Assembly (NCBI GenBank): GCA_023663285.1
Contig: JAMPHT010000029.1
Location: 1-42,245, forward strand
From: Bacillota bacterium
GTDB lineage: Bacteria; Bacillota; Clostridia; Lachnospirales; Lachnospiraceae
Length of the DNA: 42,245 bases
Direction of reading: 5' to 3'
Shown: positions 1 to 8,596 of the stretch, one piece after another
Position numbering within the stretch: position 1 is the first letter of the stretch
How the letters are laid out: each line of letters opens with the position of its first letter
Notes under the pieces: model-generated
Seen by the model: only the letters and a program-made list of their open reading frames with translations
What the model was told of the DNA's origin: nothing
The model's database searches: none
Position numbers and translations under genes: made by a program

Positions 1-195
1 ATATAACCGATACAAGGTTACATCACGAAATATATTTAAGCGACCCAAGAAAATGCAGTGCAGATAAATTAAAGACAGTTATAAGACATCCGATTAGGAA
101 ACTGCCAACATCAGGCTGAACGATATATTTGCTCTGCGTCTGCGCTTTCTCTGCTTTTCAGATAACTAAAACAAAGACGTTTCGAGGCTGCTGAC

Positions 196-237
196 TCGGA
201 TCGGCAGAACCGGAGGATCCGGATCCTGCCGATCCGA
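196..237. other. 12-bp hairpin downstream of the AraC-type gene
   Basis: The arms at 196-207 and 226-237 are perfect reverse complements (12 bp), and the 18-nt loop is itself rich in GGATCC-like palindrome. It lies 8 bp past the stop codon of the minus-strand regulator, so it may end or stabilise that transcript. No U-run follows on either strand, so a standard intrinsic terminator is not proven. The rest of 1-244 shows no gene, RNA or repeat that I recognise. Confidence 0.5.
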
Positions 238-244
238 AGTAAAG

Positions 245-1159
245 TTAAGCAGGATGAGAACCCTGTTCGAGTTTCTTCACTGCTCTTAATACCTGATACC
301 CCAGCACTTCAGGATAATGTCTTTGGTAATCCTGACAGGCGTCGTTCCACTCAAACCCGATAGATCCCGGATCGAAATTCCATGCCAGATCCTCTACCCG
401 TTTCATCACTTCCGTATTCTCTGTGACGTAATCAAAGGGCTGGTGGCAAAAGACAATATAATAGCTTCCCGGAAATTCACCTCTTAACTCGAATCCCTCC
501 GGGATTTCCTTGTTGTAATCAAGCGGTACGCCGGTCCCAAAGAAATAGCTGCGCGAATTGTTTTCAAGCGTCCAGCCGGAGGTAAAACGGGTGACTACCG
601 GATCAAGATCGGCGTCCTTCAGGCTTGACAGGATACCGCAGAGGAGGTCACAGTCATGCTGTGGCCAGATTCTTCCGGCCTTCGTGACGGATTCTCTGTA
701 GACGCCCAGATATTTGTGGGCGGGTATATACTCTATTCTTGTATACGGCTTGGAAAGGTTATTCATATCAAATCCTCCTTCTATATTTTTGAAAGGCTCC
801 AGAAGTGACTTTTTGCAGATAAGCGGCAGCGGGCGGGGATTCTTTCTATACATGGACGGTGCGCATCCGTAAATGTTTTTAAAAGCCCGTGTAAAAGTCG
901 ACTGGTCAGAAAAGCCGTATTTCAGCGCAATATCAATGACCGGGACACCGGTATCCCGTAATTCAACTGCAGCCATAGAGAGACACCTTTTCAACAGATA
1001 CTCCCGAATCGTGATACCGGTAAGCCTGTGAAACTGTTCGGAACAGTAATAAGGCGAATACCCGATATATGCAGACAGCTCTGAAAGCGTCGGATTCTCA
1101 CAGGCGTGCAGTTCGATATATTCAATCAACTTCTGCATCGTGCCGTTCCACTCCTGCAT
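245..1159 (-). CDS. AraC-family regulator with GyrI-like effector-binding domain
   Basis: 304-aa protein. Residues about 8-105 form a two-helix-turn-helix AraC DNA-binding domain; the second helix pair carries the family pattern around YGFSDQSTFTRAFKNIYG, followed by P-x-x-Y-R. Residues about 130-295 resemble the GyrI-like/AraC effector-binding domain (IEYIPAHKYLGVYRES at its start), which binds small hydrophobic ligands in the SoxS/Rob/BmrR-type families. The DNA-binding domain is N-terminal, as in the second regulator at 10296. Start: the first ATG has a purine-rich SD (AAAGGGGGA) about 6 nt upstream; a second ATG seven codons on is possible. An extended -10 promoter lies just upstream. Ligand and targets cannot be read from sequence. 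Confidence 0.88.
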   Translation of the reverse strand: MQEWNGTMQKLIEYIELHACENPTLSELSAYIGYSPYYCSEQFHRLTGITIREYLLKRCLSMAAVELRDTGVPVIDIALKYGFSDQSTFTRAFKNIYGCAPSMYRKNPRPLPLICKKSLLEPFKNIEGGFDMNNLSKPYTRIEYIPAHKYLGVYRESVTKAGRIWPQHDCDLLCGILSSLKDADLDPVVTRFTSGWTLENNSRSYFFGTGVPLDYNKEIPEGFELRGEFPGSYYIVFCHQPFDYVTENTEVMKRVEDLAWNFDPGSIGFEWNDACQDYQRHYPEVLGYQVLRAVKKLEQGSHPA

Positions 1160-1182
1160 TCCACTTCCCCCTTTCTGAAAAT

Positions 1183-1188
1183 ATTATA
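1183..1188 (-). promoter_or_regulatory. Extended -10 promoter of the AraC-type gene
   Basis: On the minus strand the sequence reads TGATATAAT, that is a TG-N-TATAAT extended -10 box, about 24 nt upstream of the start codon. No good -35 box is seen 17 nt further up, which is usual for extended -10 promoters. Confidence 0.55.
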
Positions 1189-1257
1189 TCAAAACTCCGC
1201 AAAAAAGCTTTGCACGAAGCGGGCAATTTATCAGGCTGCAAAAGCTCTAAAAGTATC

Positions 1258-1287
1258 TTGACAAACCACCCCTGTTTGCAATACAAT
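1258..1287 (+). promoter_or_regulatory. Promoter of the proS T-box transcript
   Basis: TTGACA (1258-1263) and TACAAT (1282-1287) are separated by 18 bp. Transcription would start near 1294, giving a leader of about 490 nt before proS, as expected for a T-box gene. Confidence 0.75.
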
Positions 1288-1293
1288 CACTAC

Positions 1294-1708
1294 ATACTTT
1301 AAAGACTGTGAAGAGGGTTAGTACAAATTGGTAAGCATTCCAGAGAGGGGACGTGGCGCGGCGGCTGTGGGAGCATGGCGGCAGTGCGGCTGGAAGGTCC
1401 TTATGCGGAAGGTTTGGAACCTGCCTTGGAGTCCCGTGCGAAATATGAAGCTGCGGCGGACGGCGCAGATATGCAAGGAGGGTATCCCCCCTGTATCTGC
1501 GGGTATAATGTGCATCGATTTGCTGCCATGCCGCTGCTTTCATGTCCATTTGTGCCAGAAAGCGGTATGACTGGAAGTATGAAGCACGGCGCAGGCCGGC
1601 GTTAGCGGCAGGAAAGGTGGATGTCGGCACTTAAGCGTGGGGCGGCATCAATAAGGGTGGTACCGCCGGATTTTCGGTCCCTTTGGGGAGCGAAATCCGG
1701 CGTTTTTT
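1294..1708 (+). promoter_or_regulatory. T-box riboswitch leader of proS
   Basis: The conserved T-box element AAGGGTGGTACCGCC is at 1653-1667. It overlaps the left arm of an intrinsic terminator with a perfect 10-bp stem (1664-1673 with 1693-1702) and a T6 tract at 1703-1708, the usual antiterminator/terminator arrangement. Uncharged tRNA binding at the T-box should favour read-through. The upstream part from about 1306 to 1440 has Stem I-like features (an AGTA element near 1318, GAGAGG near 1344). A proline codon CCT at 1420-1422, after GGAA, is a plausible specifier, but I could not fold the stem with certainty. The downstream gene is prolyl-tRNA synthetase, which fits tRNA-Pro sensing. Confidence 0.88.
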
Positions 1709-1710
1709 GC

Positions 1711-1747
1711 GCGAATCAGCAGAGCCGTTCCGAAGCTGCTGATTCGC
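1711..1747 (+). repeat. 12-bp palindromic hairpin between T-box terminator and proS
   Basis: Perfect 12-bp arms (1711-1722 and 1736-1747, core CGAATCAGCAG) around a 13-nt loop, directly after the T-box terminator and before the proS ribosome binding site. The right arm resembles a GCTGCTGACTCGG stretch at 188-200, so it may belong to a dispersed palindrome family. It would form a stable structure in the read-through transcript. Confidence 0.55.
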
Positions 1748-1782
1748 AGAGCAGTGCCAGGCAGAGTGAAAGGAGAAATGAA

Positions 1783-3234
1783 ATGGGAAAAGAAGGAAAA
1801 GACACATCAAACAAGCTGGTGCAGGAGATCACCTCCATGGAGACAGATTTCGCCCAGTGGTACACGGACGTAGTGAAGAAGGCGGAGCTTTGCGACTACA
1901 CCTCCGTCAAGGGATGTATGGTGATCAAGCCCGCAGGATATGCCATCTGGGAGCTGATCCAGAAGCAGATGGACGCCATGTTTAAGGAGGCGGGGGTAGA
2001 AAACGTGTATCTGCCCATGTTCATACCGGAATCCCTGCTGGAAAAAGAGAAGGACCATGTGGAAGGCTTTGCCCCTGAGGTGGCATGGGTGACTCATGGC
2101 GGCCTGCAGCCTCTGCAGGAGAGGCTCTGCGTCCGCCCTACCTCGGAGACGCTGTTCTGCGATTTTTATAAAAATGATATCCATTCCTACAGGGATCTGC
2201 CAAAGGTCTATAACCAGTGGTGTTCCGTGGTTCGCTGGGAGAAGGAGACCAGACCTTTCCTGCGTTCCAGAGAATTCCTGTGGCAGGAGGGCCATACCGC
2301 CCATGCCACGGCGGAAGAGGCGGAGGAGAGGACTATTCAGATGCTGAACCTGTACGCCGATTTCTGTGAGCAGGTGCTGGCGATTCCCGTCATAAAGGGT
2401 CAGAAAACAGAGAAGGAGAAATTTGCGGGAGCTGAGGCTACCTACAGTGTGGAGGCTCTGATGCACGACGGAAAAGCCTTGCAGTCCGGAACCAGCCACA
2501 ACTTCGGGGACGGTTTTGCAAAAGCCTTTGGTATTCAGTTTGCGGATAAAGACAATACCCTGAAATATGTGCATCAGACCTCATGGGGTGTTTCCACCCG
2601 CCTGATAGGGGCGATCATTATGGTACACGGGGACGACGAGGGGCTGGTGCTGCCGCCTAAGGTGGCGCCCATCCAGGTGTGTATCATCCCCATCCAGCAG
2701 AAAAAGGACGGGGTCCTGGAGAAGGCATATGAACTTCGGGATGCTCTGGGCAAAAATTTCCGTGTGAAGCTGGACGACAGTGAAAAATCCCCCGGCTATA
2801 AGTTTGCGGAGGCGGAGATGCGGGGCTATCCTATCCGGGTAGAGATCGGACCCAAGGATATCGAGGCGGGCAAATGCGTGATCTGCAGGCGGGATACCAG
2901 AGAAAAGATCGAGGTTGCCCTGGAGGAGCTGGAGACGGAGGTTGGCTGTCTGCTGGAGACTATCCAGAGGGAAATGCTGGAGAGAGCCGAAAAGCATATG
3001 CAGGAACACACTTACTCTGCTGTAAATAAGGAGGAATTCGAGAGGCTGTTTGCAGAAAAGACCGGTTTTGTGAGAGCCATGTGGTGCGGCGAGCAGGCGT
3101 GCGAGGATATGATCAAGGAAAAGCTGGCTGTCACCAGCCGCAATATACCCTTTGAACAGGAGCACATTGCAGATACCTGTGTCTGCTGTGGAAAACCGGC
3201 AAAAAAGATGGTATACTGGGGGAGAGCGTACTAA
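1783..3234 (+). CDS. proS: Prolyl-tRNA synthetase, archaeal/eukaryotic type
   Basis: 483-aa class IIa aminoacyl-tRNA synthetase that charges tRNA-Pro in the cytoplasm. The length, the absence of the roughly 180-residue INS editing insertion and the C-terminal zinc-type tail (CVCCGK and a final YWGRAY) match the short archaeal/eukaryotic-like form found in many Clostridia. Class II motifs are visible: motif 2 around [21 protein letters not shown] and motif 3 around the [12 protein letters not shown] segment. The open frame extends upstream to 1621, through the T-box terminator, but ATG 1783 has an AGGAG 7 nt upstream and gives the family length, so I choose it. Expression is controlled by the T-box leader. 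The esterase-like gene begins 32 bp after the stop and is probably co-transcribed. Confidence 0.96.
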   Translation: MGKEGKDTSNKLVQEITSMETDFAQWYTDVVKKAELCDYTSVKGCMVIKPAGYAIWELIQKQMDAMFKEAGVENVYLPMFIPESLLEKEKDHVEGFAPEVAWVTHGGLQPLQERLCVRPTSETLFCDFYKNDIHSYRDLPKVYNQWCSVVRWEKETRPFLRSREFLWQEGHTAHATAEEAEERTIQMLNLYADFCEQVLAIPVIKGQKTEKEKFAGAEATYSVEALMHDGKALQSGTSHNFGDGFAKAFGIQFADKDNTLKYVHQTSWGVSTRLIGAIIMVHGDDEGLVLPPKVAPIQVCIIPIQQKKDGVLEKAYELRDALGKNFRVKLDDSEKSPGYKFAEAEMRGYPIRVEIGPKDIEAGKCVICRRDTREKIEVALEELETEVGCLLETIQREMLERAEKHMQEHTYSAVNKEEFERLFAEKTGFVRAMWCGEQACEDMIKEKLAVTSRNIPFEQEHIADTCVCCGKPAKKMVYWGRAY

Positions 3235-3266
3235 AGGAAGCGTCTGCGGACAGAAAGGACAACAAT

Positions 3267-4136
3267 ATGCTGCATGAAATTTTTCCCATTCAGGCGCCGG
3301 GTTCGTTACCTGACGCCAGATTGATTACTTATATTCAGGACTATCATGAGGAAATCAGGATCGACAGGCGGCCTCTGGTGCTGGTTTGTCCCGGCGGGGC
3401 CTATGCTTATACCTCCGAGAGGGAGGGGGAGGCTCTTGCCATGCAGTTCCTGGCAATGGGCTGCCATGCGGCAGTGCTGAAATATTCCTGCGCTCCTGCC
3501 AGGTATCCGGTGGCGTTGACAGAGCTGGCCGCGGCTATGGCGCTGATTCGGGAGCATGAGGCGGAGTGGCGCGTGGAGCCTAAGGGAGTGATCGTCCTGG
3601 GCTGTTCTGCAGGCGGACACCTGGCGGCAAGCCTGGGTACGCTGTGGCAGGAGGCTTTTTTGGCGGAAGCGCTGCATATACGTCAGGAAGAGCAGAGAAA
3701 GCTGCGTCCGGACGGCATGATCCTCTGTTACCCGGTGATCACCGGGGGAGAGTTTGCACACAGGGGCTCCTTTGAAAATCTGCTGGGGCAGGAGGAAGGA
3801 GCGGAGGAACGCCTGGCGGATGCGGACAGTCTGCTGCGTAAGCTTTCTCTGGAGACAAGAGTAACGGAAGAAACGCCCCCTGCCTTTATCTGGCATACCT
3901 ATACCGACGGCTCCGTGCCGATGGAAAACTCCCTTTTCCTGGTGGGCGCGCTGCGCAGAGCAGGCGTTTCCACGGAGTTCCATATGTATCCGGTGGGAGG
4001 ACATGGCCTCAGCCTTGCCAACAGGCTGACCCAGAGCCGGGACGGCGGCGCAGTCCAGGAGGAATGTACCACCTGGATCCCGCTGGTGCGCGCCTGGATC
4101 GAGAGCAGATATGTGAGAGCCGCCGGAGAACTGTGA
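3267..4136 (+). CDS. Alpha/beta hydrolase, acetyl-xylan-esterase-like
   Basis: 289-aa cytoplasmic serine hydrolase. The VLVCPGGAYAYTS segment (residues about 38-50) looks like the oxyanion-hole HGGG-type region. GCSAGGH (about residue 112) is the nucleophile elbow G-x-S-x-G. A late Asp in HTYTDGSVP and a His in VGGHGLS complete a plausible catalytic triad. This is the esterase/lipase (COG0657, BD-FAE-like) group often annotated as acetylesterase or acetyl-xylan esterase; the true substrate is unknown. There is no signal peptide. It begins 32 bp after proS with an AAAGG-type ribosome binding site and ends 16 bp before the exonuclease gene, suggesting an operon. Confidence 0.85.
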   Translation: MLHEIFPIQAPGSLPDARLITYIQDYHEEIRIDRRPLVLVCPGGAYAYTSEREGEALAMQFLAMGCHAAVLKYSCAPARYPVALTELAAAMALIREHEAEWRVEPKGVIVLGCSAGGHLAASLGTLWQEAFLAEALHIRQEEQRKLRPDGMILCYPVITGGEFAHRGSFENLLGQEEGAEERLADADSLLRKLSLETRVTEETPPAFIWHTYTDGSVPMENSLFLVGALRRAGVSTEFHMYPVGGHGLSLANRLTQSRDGGAVQEECTTWIPLVRAWIESRYVRAAGEL

Positions 4137-4152
4137 TCGCGAGGAGATGCGG

Positions 4153-5100
4153 ATGAATTACATCGTATTGGATTTGGAGTGGAATCAGAGTCAAACTGAC
4201 ACAGGGGTAATACCGGAGCTTGTCTTTGAAATCATTGAAATAGGTGCTGTCATGTTAAATGACAGTTATGTCATGATTCATGAATTCAGCCGTCTGGTCA
4301 AACCGGAGGTGTATCATGAGATGAACCAGATCACCGGTAAGCTGGTTCATCTGCAGATGAAGGAGCTTCAAAGGGGCGTACCCTTTGTGGAGGCGGCGGG
4401 GGATTTCCTGAAATGGTGCGGTACGAAGGAGTATATTTTCTGTACCTGGGGAAGTATGGATCTGACAGAATTCCAGCGGAATATGCAGTTTTATGATATG
4501 ACGCCGCTGTCAGACGGCCCCATAGCCTTTCTGGATGTACAGAAGCTGTTCAGCCTGGCTTATGAGGACGGAAAATCGAGACACAGTCTGGAATATGCCG
4601 TTGATATGCTGGGGCTGGAAAAAGATATTCCCTTTCACAGGGCGTTCAGCGACGCCTATTATACGGCGAAGCTGCTGAAAACCATCGGAGAGCGGCACAG
4701 GGAAGTCATGCAGTATGTTTCCTATGACGTATTTCATCTGCCCGCCGGCAGAAAGCAGGAGATCAAGGTTCGGTTTGACAACTATGCAAAATATATTTCC
4801 AGAGAATTTGAAAGCAAGGAGGACGCCCTTGCGGATGGCGAGGTAATGTCGAGCAAATGTTACCTGTGCTGCAGAAACGTGAAAAGGAAGGTGAAGTGGT
4901 TCACGCCCAACGGGCGGAACTATTATTGCGCTGCGTACTGTGAAAAACACGGCTATCTGAAAGCAAAAGCAAGAGTCCGCAAATCGGAGAGCGGAAAGGT
5001 CTATATTGTAAAGACCACTAAGTTCATATCCCAGGAGGACGCGGCAAAGCTTAAGAACCGCAGCGCCCTGGTGAAGAGACAGAACGCAAGGCGGCGGTGA
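4153..5100 (+). CDS. DEDDh-type 3'-5' exonuclease
   Basis: 315-aa protein. The N-terminal half is an RNase T/DnaQ-like exonuclease: motif I is LDLEWN (Asp-x-Glu near residues 6-8), motif II falls around the TWGSMD segment, and motif III is HRAFSDAYY with the His and Asp of the DEDDh class. The C-terminal 120 residues carry Cys pairs (CYLCCRN, then CAAYCEKHGY) and a lysine/arginine-rich tail, which suggests a zinc-binding, nucleic-acid-contacting end. ATG 4147 is overlapped by the AGGAG ribosome binding site (4142-4146), so ATG 4153 with proper spacing is preferred. Substrate, DNA or RNA, is not determinable. It converges with the carboxypeptidase gene 33 bp away. Confidence 0.85.
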   Translation: MNYIVLDLEWNQSQTDTGVIPELVFEIIEIGAVMLNDSYVMIHEFSRLVKPEVYHEMNQITGKLVHLQMKELQRGVPFVEAAGDFLKWCGTKEYIFCTWGSMDLTEFQRNMQFYDMTPLSDGPIAFLDVQKLFSLAYEDGKSRHSLEYAVDMLGLEKDIPFHRAFSDAYYTAKLLKTIGERHREVMQYVSYDVFHLPAGRKQEIKVRFDNYAKYISREFESKEDALADGEVMSSKCYLCCRNVKRKVKWFTPNGRNYYCAAYCEKHGYLKAKARVRKSESGKVYIVKTTKFISQEDAAKLKNRSALVKRQNARRR

Positions 5101-5133
5101 CCTGTTTGCGCTTGCAGGCAATTGCTTTTTAAA

Positions 5134-6645
5134 TCAGAAATCATAATCCCTAAAGCGGTTCGGACGTTTCCGCTTCTTTGTATTTTTGCTTCTGCGCCAG
5201 CTCCGGCGTCCGCCTCCGAAGGAAAACTGGTAATTTTTCAAAATGGCCCTGATCAGGCACAGGATAAAAAATGCCGCGGCAATGCCGGCGAGTACGGTCA
5301 GCACCCGCACGATATTGATGAAGATCACGGATCTGCCGGAGCTTTCCTCATCCGCCTTGTCCTCGCTGTCATCGGTCGGTTCATTGAAAATATGGGTGTC
5401 GCTTTCATCCCTGACAAAATCCACCCGGACGGTGCCAATATCTACGCCGTGATAGGTGTAGCTGATAATGGCGGCCTGGTTCTCGTTGTCCGTCTCATAG
5501 GTGATGGCGGAATCCGTATCGTCAAAGGCGGCGGTCCGGGGCAGGATGATATAGTCGTCCTTATTCAGGGTCAGCAGAGGCTTGGAGTTGCCGAATATAT
5601 CGTTGCCTCCGTAAAACATACTGGAGTCGTCCACATTATATTTTGTCTCTGTCTGTGAGACGTTGACCTTGTCGAAGTTGCTGAAGCCGTAATTGAAAAG
5701 GGCGATGGTGTCCTCATACTGAAAAGGCGACTCGTCCCGCATGACAACGCAGATCAGCCGCATACCGTCCTTTTCCGCGCAGGACACCAGGCAGTATCTT
5801 GCAGCGTTGGTGTAACCGGTCTTACAGCCCACAAGGTTTTCGTAAGCGTAGGTGCCGCCGGGAATGAGCTGCATACTGCTGTTCTCTATCTTTGCCACCG
5901 GGATGGTGTCGGAGGCGGGTATCTCCAGGCGTCGGGTCATTGTGATCTTACACAGCATTTCATTTGCAAAAAAGGCGCGTCCAATCATTGCCAGGTCATA
6001 GGCCGTGGTATAGTGGTTCTCGTCGGGCAGGCCGTTTGGATTTACAAAATTGGAATTCAGACAGCCCAGCTTAGCCGCCCTCTCGTTCATCATTTCCGCA
6101 AAAACGCTCCAGTTACTGGTGCCGGAGATATGCTCCGCCACGGCGAAGGAAACTTCGTTGGCAGAACGAATGAGAATGGCGTTCAGGCACTGCTCCATGG
6201 TCAGCTGCTGACCCACATCCATGGCAATATGGTTGCTGTCCCTGGGAGTGTTAAAAACCGCGTCGTGGGAAAAGGTGACAACCTCATCCAGGGAGCATTG
6301 CTCTGTGGCGATCAGGCTAGTCAGGATCTTGGTGGTGCTGGCAGGGTATTCCTGTTGATGAATGTTCTTGGCGTACAGAATAGTCCCTGTGTCAACCTCC
6401 ATGAGAATGGCGGCTTCCGCAGACACCACGGGACCCGCAGGCCAGTTGGGCACCTCGTTGGACTGGACCGGCAGGGCGCGGTTCTGGTCAATGCGCTCGT
6501 CTATGCTTAGGGTATCCGCGCGGGCGGTGAGGCCCTGAGTGAGGAACAGGCTGCAGGCCCAGGCAAGAGCAGTGAAAAGAGCAGTGAAAAGAGCAGTATA
6601 TCGCTTTTTATTCTTTTTTATCTTAAAAATTTCAGTATGTGTCAT
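5134..6645 (-). CDS. D-alanyl-D-alanine carboxypeptidase (PBP5/DacF family)
   Basis: 503-aa membrane-anchored penicillin-binding protein that trims the terminal D-Ala from peptidoglycan stem peptides outside the cell. An N-terminal signal segment (residues about 16-40) is followed by the SxxK motif STTK (103-106), the SxN motif SAN (161-163) and KTG (275-277), the full serine carboxypeptidase triad set. A hydrophobic segment near residues 445-470 and a strongly basic tail (RRSWRRSKNTKKRKR) form a C-terminal membrane anchor. I choose ATG 6645, which has a GAGG 8 nt upstream, over the in-frame TTG five codons earlier. The signal peptide contains an in-frame 12-bp tandem repeat giving LFTALFTAL. 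It is transcribed alone from its own promoter. Confidence 0.93.
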   Translation of the reverse strand: MTHTEIFKIKKNKKRYTALFTALFTALAWACSLFLTQGLTARADTLSIDERIDQNRALPVQSNEVPNWPAGPVVSAEAAILMEVDTGTILYAKNIHQQEYPASTTKILTSLIATEQCSLDEVVTFSHDAVFNTPRDSNHIAMDVGQQLTMEQCLNAILIRSANEVSFAVAEHISGTSNWSVFAEMMNERAAKLGCLNSNFVNPNGLPDENHYTTAYDLAMIGRAFFANEMLCKITMTRRLEIPASDTIPVAKIENSSMQLIPGGTYAYENLVGCKTGYTNAARYCLVSCAEKDGMRLICVVMRDESPFQYEDTIALFNYGFSNFDKVNVSQTETKYNVDDSSMFYGGNDIFGNSKPLLTLNKDDYIILPRTAAFDDTDSAITYETDNENQAAIISYTYHGVDIGTVRVDFVRDESDTHIFNEPTDDSEDKADEESSGRSVIFINIVRVLTVLAGIAAAFFILCLIRAILKNYQFSFGGGRRSWRRSKNTKKRKRPNRFRDYDF

Positions 6646-6664
6646 GAAGCTACCTCGCAAGGGT

Positions 6665-6694
6665 ATTATAGCAGAGGCGGGCCCGCTTTGGCAA
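6665..6694 (-). promoter_or_regulatory. Promoter of the D,D-carboxypeptidase gene
   Basis: On the minus strand TTGCCA (6689-6694) and a perfect TATAAT (6665-6670) are separated by 18 bp. The start codon lies about 20 nt beyond the -10 box, so the leader is very short. Confidence 0.7.
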
Positions 6695-6796
6695 GCCGCT
6701 TAAATTTTGCCGGGTGCAGATCTGTCGGGGCCACCGATTGGCGCTATGCAGCCGGGTGATTCGGCAAGTGAAATCGTTAAGCAGTATAAAATATAA

Positions 6797-6825
6797 TTGG
6801 CAAAGAGAGGTTTTGAGCATATAAT
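6797..6825 (+). promoter_or_regulatory. Promoter of trmB
   Basis: TTGGCA (6797-6802), 17-bp spacer, TATAAT (6820-6825). Transcription would begin near 6832, about 55 nt before the trmB start. Confidence 0.72.
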
Positions 6826-6885
6826 GTAGTTGTTGCTTAAAAAGATTCGGAACTGCTGTTTGAAAAAGAGAGGAACCGGAGTGTC

Positions 6886-7530
6886 ATGAGACTGAAGAAT
6901 ATTACGGGCTCCAGGGAGGTGGTCGCGGGGAGTCCTTATGTGGTGCAGGAGGCAGTACAGCCCTCCTGCACCGGAAAATGGAAGGAGATTTTTGGAAACG
7001 ATCATCCGATTTCCGTTGAAATCGGTATGGGAAAAGGAAAATTTATACATACTATGGCCAGGGAGCATCCTGATATCAATTATGTGGGGATCGAAAAATA
7101 TTCCAGCGTCCTGCTGCGGGCCATTCAGAAGATGGAGCAGGAGGAACTGCCAAACCTGAAATACTTACGAATGGACGCGGAGAATGTGGACAAGGTCTTT
7201 GGCGCCGGGGAGGTGGACAGGATCTATCTGAATTTTTCGGATCCCTGGCCCAAGGACAGGCACGCAAAAAGACGGCTTCCCTCCAGAGAATTCCTGGCCC
7301 GCTATGACCTGATCCTGAAGCGGGACGGCAGGCTGGAGTTCAAGACCGATAACAGGAAGCTGTTTGATTTTGCGGTGGCGGAGCTTGAGCCCGCGGGCTG
7401 GAAGGCGGAGGTGATCACCTACGATCTGCACAGGGATGAAATTTTATCGGAGGGAAATGTCATGACGGAGTATGAGGAAAAATTTTCCGCTCTGGGGAAT
7501 CCCATTTGCAAATTTGTTATTTATCGTTAG
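6886..7530 (+). CDS. trmB: tRNA (guanine-N7-)-methyltransferase
   Basis: 214-aa cytoplasmic SAM-dependent enzyme that forms m7G46 in the variable loop of tRNAs. The SAM-binding motif EIGMGKGKF is near residue 46. The family signature LNFSDPWPKDRHAKRR (about residues 112-127) and FKTDN (about 149) are intact, and the C-terminal half has the usual DLHRDE and TEYEEKF elements. Full family length. The start ATG is preceded by AGAGG. Promoter at 6797-6825; the YitT gene follows 114 bp downstream and may share the transcript. Confidence 0.96.
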   Translation: MRLKNITGSREVVAGSPYVVQEAVQPSCTGKWKEIFGNDHPISVEIGMGKGKFIHTMAREHPDINYVGIEKYSSVLLRAIQKMEQEELPNLKYLRMDAENVDKVFGAGEVDRIYLNFSDPWPKDRHAKRRLPSREFLARYDLILKRDGRLEFKTDNRKLFDFAVAELEPAGWKAEVITYDLHRDEILSEGNVMTEYEEKFSALGNPICKFVIYR

Positions 7531-7644
7531 AGGATTGCTGCGCGGCGTTTGTAAAAAACACTGAGATGTGTCCGGCGAAAGCTTTGGGCCGCAGACGGCA
7601 GAAGAAAAATGTTGCCGCAGATTCAGGGAGGTTCGGATTAAATT

Positions 7645-8520
7645 ATGAAAAAAGAAGCTGTTATTTACGAAGGAAAAAGGTTTTTGATCAGTATGCTGGG
7701 CGCGTTTCTCTATGCGGTGGGCGTCAATCTGTTTGTGGTGCCATCCGGCCTGTATAACGGGGGACTGATGGGCATCTGTCAGGTCATCCGTACCCTGCTG
7801 GCGGATCTGTTCCACCTGGATTTCGGAAGCTTTGATATAGCCGGTATCATCTACTATATCATGAATATTCCTATCTTTATCGTGGCGTTTACCCGGATAG
7901 GAAGAATGTTTTTTGCAAAGACGTTGCTGGCGGTCTCGGCAATGACCTTATTTATGTCCGTTATCCCCGTGGGAGCGGTGGTTGACGACGTGATGGCGTC
8001 CTGCGTGGTGGGCGGCATCGTTTCCGGCGCAGGCGTGGGGATCATGCTCCGCATGGGCTCTTCCGGCGGCGGTATGGATGTGATAGGCGTACTGCTGACG
8101 AAATGGAGGCGGGATTTCAGTGTGGGCAAGGTGACGCTGCTGGTAAACATGGTGCTGTACGGCACCTGCCTTTTCCTCTTTGATGTGGATGTGGTGCTTT
8201 ATTCCGTAATTTACGCCGCGGTATATTCCGTTGCCATGGACAGGATGCACACCCAGAACATCAACGTGGAGGTCAATGTGATCACAAAGGCGGACACCAC
8301 CGCCATGGAGAAGGAGATCTTCAACGAGGTGGGACGAGGGATCACAAAATGGTCCGCGCTGGGGGCATATACCTACGACCGCTCCCACATCCTGTATATC
8401 ATGCTTTCCAAATATGAAGTAAACAGGCTGAGAGCCATTATCCACAAGCACGACCCCAACGCATTTATCGTGGTAAATGAGGGGGTCAGCGTGGATGGGA
8501 ATTATCTGAAGAAATTATAA
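7645..8520 (+). CDS. YitT-family membrane protein (DUF161 + DUF2179)
   Basis: 291-aa protein with about five hydrophobic segments in its first 200 residues, with conserved YitT features (AVGVNLFVVPSGLYNGGL near the start and GMGxIMLRMGSSGGGMDV-like GAGVGIMLRMGSSGGGMD near 135). The C-terminal 80 residues match the DUF2179 cytoplasmic domain (from ITKADTTAMEKEI through VNEGVSVDGNYLKK). The family is abundant in Firmicutes and its molecular function is unknown. The start ATG has a GGGAGG about 14 nt upstream, rather distant. It follows trmB by 114 bp and precedes the accessory repeat region. Confidence 0.9.
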   Translation: MKKEAVIYEGKRFLISMLGAFLYAVGVNLFVVPSGLYNGGLMGICQVIRTLLADLFHLDFGSFDIAGIIYYIMNIPIFIVAFTRIGRMFFAKTLLAVSAMTLFMSVIPVGAVVDDVMASCVVGGIVSGAGVGIMLRMGSSGGGMDVIGVLLTKWRRDFSVGKVTLLVNMVLYGTCLFLFDVDVVLYSVIYAAVYSVAMDRMHTQNINVEVNVITKADTTAMEKEIFNEVGRGITKWSALGAYTYDRSHILYIMLSKYEVNRLRAIIHKHDPNAFIVVNEGVSVDGNYLKKL

Positions 8521-8596
8521 TTATTTAAGAAAATATAAAGCGTACTTTATTTTATCCTAAAAAATAAGACTGTCAATGATTATGGCACATTTGCAA

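Noticed and set aside
1621-1782. N-terminal extension of ProRS from the upstream ATG
   Set aside because: The extension would be translated from the T-box and its terminator, and the protein would exceed the family length; ATG 1783 has the ribosome binding site.
2096-2574. Antisense and alternate frames inside proS and other core genes
   Set aside because: These are shadows of GC-richer coding sequence; none has an SD or family match.
5101-5133. Terminator between the exonuclease and carboxypeptidase genes
   Set aside because: Only a 4-bp CCTG/CAGG stem is visible near a T5 run; too weak to call.
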